DNA of 6,189 bases from CAZVEV01 sp964625865 (GCA_964625865.1 CAZVEV010000328.1:1-6189); one strand, 5' to 3'; positions 1-6,107 are shown, numbered from the stretch's first letter. The notes: generated by a model not told the origin, from the sequence alone. Made by a program: numbers and translations.

Positions 1-54
1 CCCCCCCCCCCCCCCCCCCCCCCGCGCCCCCCCCCCCCCCCCCCCCCCCCCCCC
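1..54. other. Poly-C contig end, probable sequencing or assembly artefact
   Basis: The first 54 bases are C except for G at 24 and 26. Ordinary complex sequence begins around 57, and the di-heme gene ends at 82. A homopolymer of this length at the very edge of a contig is most simply explained by a poly-G read artefact on the other strand, as two-colour sequencing produces when signal is lost. I see no gene or structure in it. Confidence 0.8.
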
Positions 55-81
55 GGCACCCGTTCGCATCGTTCAGAGACG

Positions 82-2679
82 CTACTTCGAGGCGGTCTTG
101 TTGTAGTTCGGCGCGTTCAGCCTGGCCCAGACATTGTAGTCGCGGCGCTTGAACGGCGGGATGGACTTCGCGACCAGGGCAGCGAGCTTCTTGTAGCCCG
201 GATCGTTCTTGCTGGACCACTTTTTGACCTGGCCCCATCCGCCGGCCGACGTCGCAAGCGGCATGTTCAGGATACGGCTCTGATCGGGGAAGGCCACGTT
301 GACCAGCGCCTCGAGAGGCTGGGCCGCGATCTTGTCGCCCAGTTCGGCCCGGACGGCGTCGCGGAGGGCCTTCTCGCTGTCCCTGCTGATCTTCAGGCTC
401 TCACGCTTGTCGTGGGCGTAGTCGCCGTAGAATTGCGCATTCAGGTCCAGCCAGTCGACGATCCGCTGGAAATCGTCCTTCGAGAGCTTGCAGTGCTTAC
501 GGTGCTTGTCGCTCATCAGGTGAGCTGCCAGCCTGCCGGAGTGGGCGTAGTACTCCTTGACCCGCGTGAAGGTCGACTCCCGGTTGCGATACGCCACCGC
601 CACCAGGCCCTTCCGCTTGATGAGCGTTTCGTAGCTCTGCGACCACCGCGTGCGCTTGCCCAGCAGGACCACGCCGGCGGCGGGCTTGTCCTTCAGGCCG
701 TGGCAGCCGATGCAGTTCTTGTCCAGCACGGGCTGGACCGTCTGCGTGAACGCCAGCGCCATCTCCGGCTTGGGGCCCGCCGGCGGGGTGGGCACGGGGT
801 AGGAACTCATCGCCTTGACGCGCGTCGGCAGGGCGGGTGTTCCGCGGTTCTCGTGACATCCCACGCAACTGGCCTGCTCGCCCGGGTGGAAGTAGATGAT
901 CGTCCGCATCGTCATCACCGCCAGCCCGTCCTTGTCGAGCAACTGCAGTTGCAGGGGCTCACCGGCCGGCACGGTCATGCCCACCGAGCCGTCCGACTGC
1001 ACCGGCACGGTCCCGACGACCGACTTGAGGATCTCGTTGTTGGCCACCGACGGGTTGGTCTTGCTGTTGGCGGGTTGCCCGTAGATCTGGTTGACGCGCA
1101 TGGCCTTGACCGAGCCGGGCTCGATTCTGATGCGGGCGGCGTAGACGTTCTGGATCAGTACCTGGGCGGTCTTCTTGGTCTCGTTCGCTTTCAGCAGCGT
1201 CGGGATGGCCGGGGGCGTCTTGCGGGCCTGCATCGGGATCGGCGCGAAGCAGGACATCTCCGGGTCGCGGTAGATCAACTCGCGCCCGCCGACGGTGTCG
1301 ACCAAGAAGATGCCGTACGCGTTGGTCGAGTTGACGCGTCCCTGACGGGCTTGGCGCTCGGGCGAGTAGGCGGCCAGGTACAGGTCCTCGCTCAGCGGCC
1401 AGGGCGTGGCGAACGGCGGGCCCCAGCCCTCGGACTCGGGGAACTTGGTCTCGGGTGTGATGCGGGTCAGCGGCTCGTGCCCGTCCTCGCCCTTGGTCAC
1501 GTCGACGGTGATCATGGTCCCGGTGGTGTACGAGTGGTGTCCCATCGCGGTGGCGATAATCTTGTCGGAACCCGGAATCGGGCGGGCCTCGGCGATCATC
1601 TGCGGGTTCCGCGTGTAGTTGCCGTAGTAGTGCCTCACGTCCGTCCCGTCAGGCCGCGTGGACCAGAGGCTCTGGAAGACGGTATCGTGACGGTTGATGT
1701 AGTCCCATCGCGTGTAGACGATTCGCCCGTCGGGCAGGACGCAGGGGTCCCACTCGTTGGCCTCGCCGTAGGACAACTGGCGGATCTTCACGTCGCCGGA
1801 ATCCTTGTACACGCCCGGCTTGGACGGGACCGGCGGCAACTCGCCACGGTACAGCAGATACGAGGGCGTGTACCGGCTGCCGTGGCATCGACCGAAGTTC
1901 TGGCTGCGCGTCGAGATGAAGACGAACCCGCCGTCGGGCAGGTAGCAGGGGTCCCAGTCTTCCACGAGCACGGTGTGGCGTCCGCCCCAGGTCTTCATCT
2001 TGTCCGACGCATTGCCCGTCAGTTGCCTGACCCACGTGCCGTCAGTGTCGCACTCGTAGATCCAGTAGCGGCGCTCATTGCGATTCTGCGGCGAGGCGTC
2101 ACAGAAACCGAACATGACCCGCTTGGCGTCGTAGGACAGGTCCGGATGCAGCGTCGTGCCCGCGGGCAGCTTGCCTTCCAGGAGGACGGTGGCCTTCGGA
2201 GCGGCCTTCCAGTTGGTCAACACCGTCAGCCCCGCGCCCGGGCGGCCGTGACGCCCGAGGTACTGGTCGCACTGGTGCGAGTAGCCCGTGGGGCCGCGCT
2301 TGTTGACCAGGAGCTTCTCGAAGTTCAGCAGCTTGTGCGACAGGATGACTTCGCGCCGCAGCCAGCGGATCTTGAGGTACACGTCCTTGCTGGCGGCCTG
2401 CTTCTTGAGCGCATCGAACTGCGGGCGGAGCTTCCGCGCCGTGGCGTTGTCGCCGACGAACGTGAAGGTCTTCTCGGTCAGTTCGATCGCCTTGCCCACG
2501 TCGCTGCCGCCGCGCAGCCATGCCGCTTCGATCATCGCCTTGTGCTCGGCGGGGAAGTCCAGTTTCGGCGCCGGCCGGCGAGCCGCGGATGAACTGCGGG
2601 CAGCCAGCAGGGCGACGCTCACGATCACAAATGCGGCCAGGAGGCGTCTTGACAGGATGGTCGTGCGAGGTCGAGTCAT
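82..2679 (-). CDS. Secreted beta-propeller di-heme cytochrome c, hydrazine synthase alpha subunit-like
   Basis: 865 aa. Residues 1-32 form a Sec signal peptide (RR near residue 11, hydrophobic core, small residues before a likely cleavage around SSSA/A), so the protein should act in the periplasm or at the cell surface. Residues about 160-480 contain repeated propeller blades of PD40/TolB type, seen as DPCYLPDGGFVF near 243 and DPCVLPDGRIVYTRWD near 311. Two CxxCH heme c sites follow: CVGCH at 605-609 and CIGCH at 656-660. The order propeller, middle heme domain, C-terminal heme domain and the total length match the hydrazine synthase alpha subunit (about 800 aa) of anammox bacteria. Such paralogs occur widely in Planctomycetota that do not make hydrazine. 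No HzsB/C-like partners are visible, so substrate and reaction are unknown; an extracellular redox role is inference. The ATG at 2679 has AAGGA 7 nt upstream and directly precedes the signal peptide. Confidence 0.85.
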   Translation of the reverse strand: MTRPRTTILSRRLLAAFVIVSVALLAARSSSAARRPAPKLDFPAEHKAMIEAAWLRGGSDVGKAIELTEKTFTFVGDNATARKLRPQFDALKKQAASKDVYLKIRWLRREVILSHKLLNFEKLLVNKRGPTGYSHQCDQYLGRHGRPGAGLTVLTNWKAAPKATVLLEGKLPAGTTLHPDLSYDAKRVMFGFCDASPQNRNERRYWIYECDTDGTWVRQLTGNASDKMKTWGGRHTVLVEDWDPCYLPDGGFVFISTRSQNFGRCHGSRYTPSYLLYRGELPPVPSKPGVYKDSGDVKIRQLSYGEANEWDPCVLPDGRIVYTRWDYINRHDTVFQSLWSTRPDGTDVRHYYGNYTRNPQMIAEARPIPGSDKIIATAMGHHSYTTGTMITVDVTKGEDGHEPLTRITPETKFPESEGWGPPFATPWPLSEDLYLAAYSPERQARQGRVNSTNAYGIFLVDTVGGRELIYRDPEMSCFAPIPMQARKTPPAIPTLLKANETKKTAQVLIQNVYAARIRIEPGSVKAMRVNQIYGQPANSKTNPSVANNEILKSVVGTVPVQSDGSVGMTVPAGEPLQLQLLDKDGLAVMTMRTIIYFHPGEQASCVGCHENRGTPALPTRVKAMSSYPVPTPPAGPKPEMALAFTQTVQPVLDKNCIGCHGLKDKPAAGVVLLGKRTRWSQSYETLIKRKGLVAVAYRNRESTFTRVKEYYAHSGRLAAHLMSDKHRKHCKLSKDDFQRIVDWLDLNAQFYGDYAHDKRESLKISRDSEKALRDAVRAELGDKIAAQPLEALVNVAFPDQSRILNMPLATSAGGWGQVKKWSSKNDPGYKKLAALVAKSIPPFKRRDYNVWARLNAPNYNKTASK

Positions 2680-2686
2680 GTCATCG

Positions 2687-2691
2687 TCCTT
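2687..2691 (-). promoter_or_regulatory. Ribosome binding site of the di-heme gene
   Basis: AAGGA on the minus strand lies 7 nt before the ATG at 2679. It fixes the start at the methionine that opens the signal peptide. Confidence 0.65.
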
Positions 2692-2882
2692 GGTTCAACA
2701 AGTGGGGAAACTACGCGGCAGGGCGCGGGCCAGAACGTCCGTCCGTACGCTTGCCGCCAAATCATATCTTCGTTTAACAACGCGGATCACGAATCGTATC
2801 GCTTTCCCTTCGTTCCGATTCTCTGCGGTTGACTTCCTGCCTTCTCGTGGTCTCCACGCAAGATATGGTCCCCGAGTGCACG
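2692..2882 (-). promoter_or_regulatory. Intergenic region expected to hold the promoter of the di-heme gene
   Basis: This gap separates the hairpin after the regulator from the start of the di-heme gene and is more AT-rich than the genes. On the minus strand the best -10-like hexamer is TATGAT, within AGATATGATTT around 2760-2770, but no convincing -35 box lies 16-18 bp upstream of it. The TTCCAAA half-sites seen at the plus-strand promoters are not evident here. The call rests on the hairpin and position, so exact promoter elements are not assigned. Confidence 0.3.
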
Positions 2883-2909
2883 CGGAGCCCCGCCGAATCC
2901 GGGGCTCCG
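2883..2909 (-). terminator. Strong GC hairpin downstream of the regulator
   Basis: A perfect 10-bp inverted repeat (CGGAGCCCCG / CGGGGCTCCG) encloses a 7-base loop, starting about 20 nt after the regulator stop codon. It fits the end of the regulator transcript. No T tract follows on the minus strand, so it is not a canonical intrinsic terminator; it could instead be a 3' stabilising or attenuating structure. Its position suggests that the di-heme gene is transcribed mainly from its own promoter. Confidence 0.55.
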
Positions 2910-2928
2910 GTACGGGACGATGGCGGGC

Positions 2929-4098
2929 TCAGTCGTCATGTCTCGGCAGACCGTGGCGCTTGCGGTATTGCCTCGGCGTCATGCCCGCGTGCAGGCGGAA
3001 GGCCCGGCCGAAGCCGCTGACGCTGGCAAAGCCGCTGCACATCGCGACGGTCAGGATCTGCTGCTCGGTCTGGGCGAGCAACTGCTGGGCGATCTTCATG
3101 CGCGTCAGGTGCAGTTCGGCGGCGGCGGGATGGCCCAGGGCGGCGATGAACTTCTTGTCCAGCGTGCGGCGCGAGACCATCACGTCGGCCAGGACGTCGT
3201 CGATGGTGATCGGCTGGGCCGCGTTGGCGCGGATGGCCGTCAGGGCCGCCGCGACGTCCGGGTCGTCGATGGCCAGGAAGTCCGTCGAGCGGCGCCGCAC
3301 CAGGTCGCCCGGCGGCAGGGCGATGTGCGGGGGCGATTTCCTGCGCCGCCCGCGCTTTCGGACCAGGCGGTCCAGCAGGCGCATGGCCTCGTAGCCGATC
3401 CGCTCAGCCTGCTGACAGATGCTCGACAGCGGCGGCTGGGCCGTCTCGCACAGCAGTTCGTAGTTGTTGACCGCCACGACGGCCGCCTGGTACGGCACGC
3501 GGATGCCGCATCGGCGACAGGCGTCCAGGACCTCGCAGCCCAGGTTGTCGTGCGCCGCGAAGATGCCCACCGGGAACTCCAGGTCAGCCAGTCGCTCGGC
3601 GATCATCTGCGTGTCCTGCGCGTCGCGGGGCTGGACCGTCCAGTCATCCGGGTGGATGGCGGCACAGGGGTAGCCCTTGTCGGCGAGGGCGTCGGCAAAT
3701 CCCTCGCCGCGCTGGCGGTCGTGGAGCAGATTCGACCTGCCAACGAACGCGAATCGCTTCAGTCCCATTCCCAGCAGGTGGTCGGCCGCCCTGCGCCCGA
3801 TCGCGGGATTGTCCGAGTAGACCGTCGTGACCTCGGGCGTTTCGGTTCGGGCATACACGTTCACGGCCGGCAGGCCCGCCGCCAACAGTCGCTCGTACTG
3901 GGCTGGATCCCAGACCGAGGCGATCAGCCCGTGGCCCTGGAAGCTCTCCAGGTCATCCCAGGGCAGTGAGGGGACAGCCTCGCGCGTGGCGATCTCCCAC
4001 CCCCCATGCTGCTGGACGTAGTCGATAACGCCCCGCATCATCCGACGGTCGTTGTCGGACGCAGGGGCCATGAGCATTCCCAAGTATCTCTGGGGCAA
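2929..4098 (-). CDS. XylR-type transcriptional regulator: LacI-like sugar sensor fused to AraC-family DNA-binding domain
   Basis: 389 aa, the usual length for this family. Residues about 4-265 form a periplasmic-binding-protein-like (LacI/XylR) sensor: the opening RYLGMLMAPASDNDRRMMRGV resembles the first strand and helix of that fold, DNPAIGRRAADHLLGMG (96-112) matches the conserved subdomain helix, and AVVAVNNYELLCE (206-218) is the typical late strand. Residues about 283-381 form the AraC domain with two helix-turn-helix units: ITIDDVLADVMVSRRTLDKKF (297-317) and SGFASVSGFGRAFRLHAGMTP (355-375). Relatives bind a sugar in the sensor and activate catabolic genes; the ligand here is unknown. 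The start is TTG at 4098, with AAAGGA 10 nt upstream and an in-frame TGA just before it; the next in-frame ATG (residue 8) would cut into the first beta strand. It diverges from the PEP-CTERM genes across an intergenic region carrying paired half-sites. Confidence 0.88.
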   Translation of the reverse strand: MPQRYLGMLMAPASDNDRRMMRGVIDYVQQHGGWEIATREAVPSLPWDDLESFQGHGLIASVWDPAQYERLLAAGLPAVNVYARTETPEVTTVYSDNPAIGRRAADHLLGMGLKRFAFVGRSNLLHDRQRGEGFADALADKGYPCAAIHPDDWTVQPRDAQDTQMIAERLADLEFPVGIFAAHDNLGCEVLDACRRCGIRVPYQAAVVAVNNYELLCETAQPPLSSICQQAERIGYEAMRLLDRLVRKRGRRRKSPPHIALPPGDLVRRRSTDFLAIDDPDVAAALTAIRANAAQPITIDDVLADVMVSRRTLDKKFIAALGHPAAAELHLTRMKIAQQLLAQTEQQILTVAMCSGFASVSGFGRAFRLHAGMTPRQYRKRHGLPRHDD

Positions 4099-4108
4099 AC
4101 CGTTCCCG

Positions 4109-4114
4109 TCCTTT
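4109..4114 (-). promoter_or_regulatory. Ribosome binding site supporting a TTG start for the regulator
   Basis: AAAGGA on the minus strand lies 10 nt upstream of the TTG at 4098. An in-frame TGA lies between this site and the next upstream codons, so no longer form is possible. The site favours TTG over the internal ATG seven codons later. Confidence 0.5.
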
Positions 4115-4139
4115 CATCGCATGGCGATTCGAAACTGGA

Positions 4140-4174
4140 TTTCCAAACGCGCATACTTATTTACCAGATATCGG
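4140..4174 (+). promoter_or_regulatory. Putative AraC/XylR-type operator, copy 1 (two direct half-sites)
   Basis: Half-site 1 is TTTCCAAACGCGCATA at 4140-4155 and half-site 2 is TTACCAGATATCGG at 4161-4174. Their CCA cores are 21 bp apart, two helical turns, in the same orientation. Half-site 2 ends 22 bp before the -10 box of the PEP-CTERM gene and so covers the -35 position. The same arrangement recurs at 5945-5980. The site lies between the divergent regulator and its neighbour and could also control the regulator itself. Binding by that regulator is inferred from geometry and position. Confidence 0.6.
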
Positions 4175-4193
4175 ATGAATTATCCAGAGAATG

Positions 4194-4202
4194 TGATACA
4201 AT
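4194..4202 (+). promoter_or_regulatory. Extended -10 promoter element for the first PEP-CTERM gene
   Basis: TGATACAAT gives a -10 hexamer TACAAT (5 of 6 to TATAAT) with the extended TGn motif. No TTGACA-like hexamer lies 16-18 bp upstream; that space holds the second half-site, as expected for an activator-dependent sigma-70 promoter. Transcription would start near 4209, giving a leader of about 92 nt. Confidence 0.55.
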
Positions 4203-4248
4203 TCTTACGTTGGACGTTAAGCCGGAGAGCAGACCGTCGTTTCTTTCG

Positions 4249-4267
4249 GATGGAAAGCGAGAGGCAA
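4249..4267 (+). promoter_or_regulatory. Conserved 19-nt leader block, copy 1
   Basis: GATGGAAAGCGAGAGGCAA is identical to 6056-6074, and both copies lie exactly 33 nt before a start codon. The bases between block and ribosome binding site differ between copies, so the block is conserved beyond its surroundings. It may be an RNA element, a leader-peptide start (ATG GAA AGC GAG AGG CAA) or simply recent duplication. I recognise no riboswitch family. Confidence 0.5.
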
Positions 4268-4285
4268 GAGGTCGGAACTTACTGC

Positions 4286-4292
4286 AAAGGAG
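4286..4292 (+). promoter_or_regulatory. Ribosome binding site of the first PEP-CTERM gene
   Basis: AAAGGAG lies 8 nt before the ATG at 4301. It decides the start: the reading frame is open far upstream (to 4052), but only this ATG has a good ribosome binding site and is followed at once by a signal peptide. Confidence 0.8.
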
Positions 4293-4300
4293 AGTATGAC

Positions 4301-4969
4301 ATGAAGATGAACACCTTGGTAGCTGTCGCGCTGTTAGGCGGATTGGCGGCGAGCGCGAGCGCAGCGTTGATCACCACGTCGTATAGTACCGTTACCGGTG
4401 CCAACGACAACAACCAGGCCGGTCCAATGTGGGGACAGGGCATCACGGTCAACGTGGGCGCAGATACCGCCGACGCCGCGATTCCGCAGACGGTTGCGTT
4501 GACCGAGGCGTCCTTCCAGACCAGCAGTTCAGGTGTCGGCGGGTCACAGGAAACCGCTGTGTACCTTCACCTGTATGACGCTTTTGCGGTGAATGGGAGT
4601 GGCGTTCCGACGACGATCGGAAATCTGATTGCCGTCTCCACCAGCACCGTTGATTTCGCGACAGTCGGCACCAATCAGCAGGTCACCTGGTCGTTCGGCA
4701 ACGATGCGATTGATAAGGCGACGGTGTACAACTACATCCTCGCCACCAACACGACCGCTGCGACACTCGGGGACTTTACCAATCTGACGACGGCCTCGTT
4801 CGAGTTAGACACGGGAAACCCCTACACCGGTGGTCAAGCCTGGCGTGCCAACGGCGACACCACTGACTGGGATTTTGCGTTCGAGGTCAAGAGCGTTCCC
4901 GAACCGGCCGCCCTGGTGCTCACCACCATGGGGCTGGCGGGACTTCTCCGGCGACGGCGCAGGCGGTAA
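4301..4969 (+). CDS. Exported PEP-CTERM sorting domain protein
   Basis: 222 aa. Residues 1-21 are a Sec signal peptide (MKMN, hydrophobic core, ASA/A cleavage). The C-terminal 24 residues are a PEP-CTERM signal: VPEP at 199-202, a short hydrophobic stretch, then six arginines. Exosortase systems recognise this tail and move the protein to the cell surface or extracellular matrix. The middle, about 175 residues, is rich in Thr, Ser, Asn, Ala and Gly, has no cysteine, and looks like a beta sandwich. The motif YTGGQAW followed by DWDFAFEV just before the tail resembles the end of 'choice-of-anchor' beta domains common in PEP-CTERM proteins; this resemblance is from memory and uncertain. The specific function is unknown. 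It leads a probable two-gene unit with the LamG-like protein 83 bases downstream. The long upstream extension of the frame is rejected because it overlaps the promoter. Confidence 0.85.
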   Translation: MKMNTLVAVALLGGLAASASAALITTSYSTVTGANDNNQAGPMWGQGITVNVGADTADAAIPQTVALTEASFQTSSSGVGGSQETAVYLHLYDAFAVNGSGVPTTIGNLIAVSTSTVDFATVGTNQQVTWSFGNDAIDKATVYNYILATNTTAATLGDFTNLTTASFELDTGNPYTGGQAWRANGDTTDWDFAFEVKSVPEPAALVLTTMGLAGLLRRRRRR

Positions 4970-5039
4970 GGGCCGTCCGTGCGTCATTCCAGACCTGAAC
5001 TTGAGCAAGAAGCGATCAAGGAGGTCGCGCAACGAATTC

Positions 5040-5046
5040 AAAGGAG
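5040..5046 (+). promoter_or_regulatory. Ribosome binding site of the second PEP-CTERM gene
   Basis: AAAGGAG is followed by two adjacent in-frame ATG codons at 5050 and 5053. Spacing is 3 nt to the first and 6 nt to the second, which favours 5053 (protein beginning MKKT). The neighbouring genes use the same AAAGGAGAG box at 8 nt. No -10 or paired half-sites are visible in 4970-5039, consistent with read-through from the upstream gene. Confidence 0.7.
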
Positions 5047-5052
5047 AGCATG

Positions 5053-5832
5053 ATGAAGAAGACACTGAGCATGATGGTCGTCGTCCTGTTGGTCGCGACC
5101 GGCACGGCGCAGGCGGCTCATATCAGCCTGCTGAGTACGAAGGACGTGACGGCGTTCTCGCACACGTACACCGGTGCGGAGATCTACGACAGCACAGGGG
5201 CCGGCTACCAGAACGGTTGGACGGGCGGGGCCTCGGCGGCCAACTTCACGCTGACGACGACCGGCACGGTGCTGAACCTCACCACCACCGGGACGACTCA
5301 GACGCTGATACTCAACGGCACGAACTCGACCGACGGCGGGGCCGCCACGTGGCTCAGCGGCGTGAATGACGACTTCACGGTCGAGATGACGGTCAAGGTC
5401 AACTCCGCCCCCAAGGGCGTACGGCTCTGGATGGGCAATGATAACGAACGGATCTTCCTCAGCATCTACGCTGACAAGATCGTCACGACGAACAACGGCG
5501 GCGGACTCAAGAACGTCGCGGTGGACATGACCAGCGGCTTCCGCACGATCCGCGTTGCGTCAGACGGCGGGGCCGGCAACAGCGACGTACACGTCTGGAT
5601 CGACGGCACGGCCGTCTCGGACCCGAATGGCGGCGTCTACAACCAAGGCGACAACGATAACCGCCTGCTCTTTGGTGACTCCACAAGCGCTGATGACTTT
5701 GACAGTTTCAATGTCGACATCGCCGCGTTGTCCTACGACACCGTCGGCGCCTTCGCCCCGATCCCCGAGCCGGGCACGATGGCCCTGCTGGTTCTCGGCG
5801 GGTTGGGTGTCCTGCGGAAGCGCAGGCGATAG
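5053..5832 (+). CDS. Exported PEP-CTERM protein with LamG/concanavalin A-like domain
   Basis: 259 aa from the second of two adjacent ATGs (260 if 5050 is used; positions here count from 5050). Residues 1-22 are a Sec signal peptide ending TAQA/A. Residues about 60-230 fit a laminin-G/concanavalin A-like jelly roll: alternating strands such as DFTVEMTVKV (108-117), RIFLSIYADKIVTT (134-147), GFRTIRVASDGG (163-174) and DVHVWIDGTAV (179-189) follow the usual LamG pattern of filmed ligand, 'imposed' strand and W-I-D-G turn. Such domains often bind carbohydrate, which fits a sugar-responsive regulator nearby, but binding is inference. The tail (238-260) is IPEPGT, a hydrophobic stretch ending GGLGVL, and RKRRR, a canonical PEP-CTERM signal. 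There is no cysteine. Apart from its ends it shows no obvious relation to the preceding protein. It probably shares a transcript with that gene. Confidence 0.85.
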   Translation: MKKTLSMMVVVLLVATGTAQAAHISLLSTKDVTAFSHTYTGAEIYDSTGAGYQNGWTGGASAANFTLTTTGTVLNLTTTGTTQTLILNGTNSTDGGAATWLSGVNDDFTVEMTVKVNSAPKGVRLWMGNDNERIFLSIYADKIVTTNNGGGLKNVAVDMTSGFRTIRVASDGGAGNSDVHVWIDGTAVSDPNGGVYNQGDNDNRLLFGDSTSADDFDSFNVDIAALSYDTVGAFAPIPEPGTMALLVLGGLGVLRKRRR

Positions 5833-5877
5833 GACACGGGCCACCAGGTCCGGGTGCGCTGTCGGTCGGTGGGCGAA

Positions 5878-5899
5878 CGGGAACACCCAGGGTGTCCCG
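5878..5899 (+). terminator. Possible hairpin terminator after the second PEP-CTERM gene
   Basis: CGGG and ACAC (split by one bulged A) pair with GTGT and CCCG around a 5-base loop, about 45 nt after the stop codon. The nearest T run (CCTTTT) is 15-20 nt further on, so this is a weak intrinsic terminator at best. Its position between a gene end and the next promoter module supports the call. Confidence 0.35.
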
Positions 5900-5944
5900 G
5901 TCGAGGCGCTGCGGTCCTTTTGCTCGAACAGGCTCATAACAGGC

Positions 5945-5980
5945 TTTCCAAATGCGCATAGAGGATATTCCAAATATCGG
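5945..5980 (+). promoter_or_regulatory. Putative AraC/XylR-type operator, copy 2 (two direct half-sites)
   Basis: The 8-mer TTCCAAAT occurs at 5946-5953 and again at 5968-5975, 22 bp apart in the same orientation. The first lies in TTTCCAAATGCGCATA (15 of 16 identical to copy 1) and the second ends in ATATCGG as in copy 1. The last base is exactly 22 bp before the -10 box, the same as at copy 1. The flanking sequence between the half-sites is not conserved, which argues for selection on the half-sites. Confidence 0.62.
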
Positions 5981-6002
5981 GTGCATTCCTGGGAGTATAC
6001 GC

Positions 6003-6008
6003 TATAAT
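6003..6008 (+). promoter_or_regulatory. -10 promoter element for the third plus-strand gene
   Basis: A perfect TATAAT. There is no TTGACA-like box 16-18 bp upstream; the proximal TTCCAAATATCGG half-site covers that position. Transcription would start near 6015, giving a leader of about 93 nt, almost the same as at the first PEP-CTERM gene. Confidence 0.6.
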
Positions 6009-6055
6009 AAACCAGACTGTAGATCGAGCCAGAGAGTGGTCCGTCAAGTCAGTCT

Positions 6056-6074
6056 GATGGAAAGCGAGAGGCAA
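6056..6074 (+). promoter_or_regulatory. Conserved 19-nt leader block, copy 2
   Basis: Identical to 4249-4267 and likewise 33 nt before the start codon. Here the ATG inside the block opens an eight-codon frame (MESERQRF) that stops with TGA at 6081-6083, whereas in copy 1 the same frame runs on into the PEP-CTERM gene. A small ACGTT/AACGT hairpin follows at 6074-6087; its counterpart in copy 1 does not pair in the same way. Confidence 0.5.
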
Positions 6075-6092
6075 CGTTTCTGAACGTACTGC

Positions 6093-6099
6093 AAAGGAG
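6093..6099 (+). promoter_or_regulatory. Ribosome binding site of the third plus-strand gene
   Basis: AAAGGAG lies 8 nt before the ATG at 6108. It is part of a stretch (TACTGCAAAGGAGAGTATGA and onward to ATGAAGA) identical to that before the first PEP-CTERM gene. Confidence 0.7.
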
Positions 6100-6107
6100 A
6101 GTATGAC

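Noticed and set aside
412..2592. Long open frame of 726 codons on the plus strand, opposite the di-heme gene
   Set aside because: It lies entirely antisense to a gene with a clear signal peptide and two heme motifs. Its product is a low-complexity mix of Val, Arg, Leu, Gly, His and Asp typical of antisense frames in GC-rich DNA, with no recognisable domain.
82..2679. Evidence for anammox metabolism
   Set aside because: Only an alpha-like architecture is present. No beta or gamma subunit or hydrazine dehydrogenase is visible, and such paralogs occur in non-anammox planctomycetes.
2920..3969. Open frame of 349 codons on the plus strand, opposite the regulator
   Set aside because: It is antisense to a well-supported XylR/AraC gene and has the same biased, domain-free composition.
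4052..4300. N-terminal extension of the first PEP-CTERM gene to an upstream ATG
   Set aside because: It would put the -10 box and operator inside the coding sequence and bury the signal peptide 83 residues in. The ATG at 4301 has an ideal ribosome binding site.
4203..4300. Known riboswitch (for example cyclic di-GMP) in the leader of the first PEP-CTERM gene
   Set aside because: The leader is under 100 nt and I could not find the conserved core or pairing of any riboswitch class I know. The two leader copies do not support a common hairpin.
5945..6107. The two similar promoter regions as ends of a mobile element or recombination sites
   Set aside because: Similarity is limited to spaced elements matching operator, -10, leader and ribosome binding site. 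There is no transposase, terminal inverted repeat or target-site duplication.
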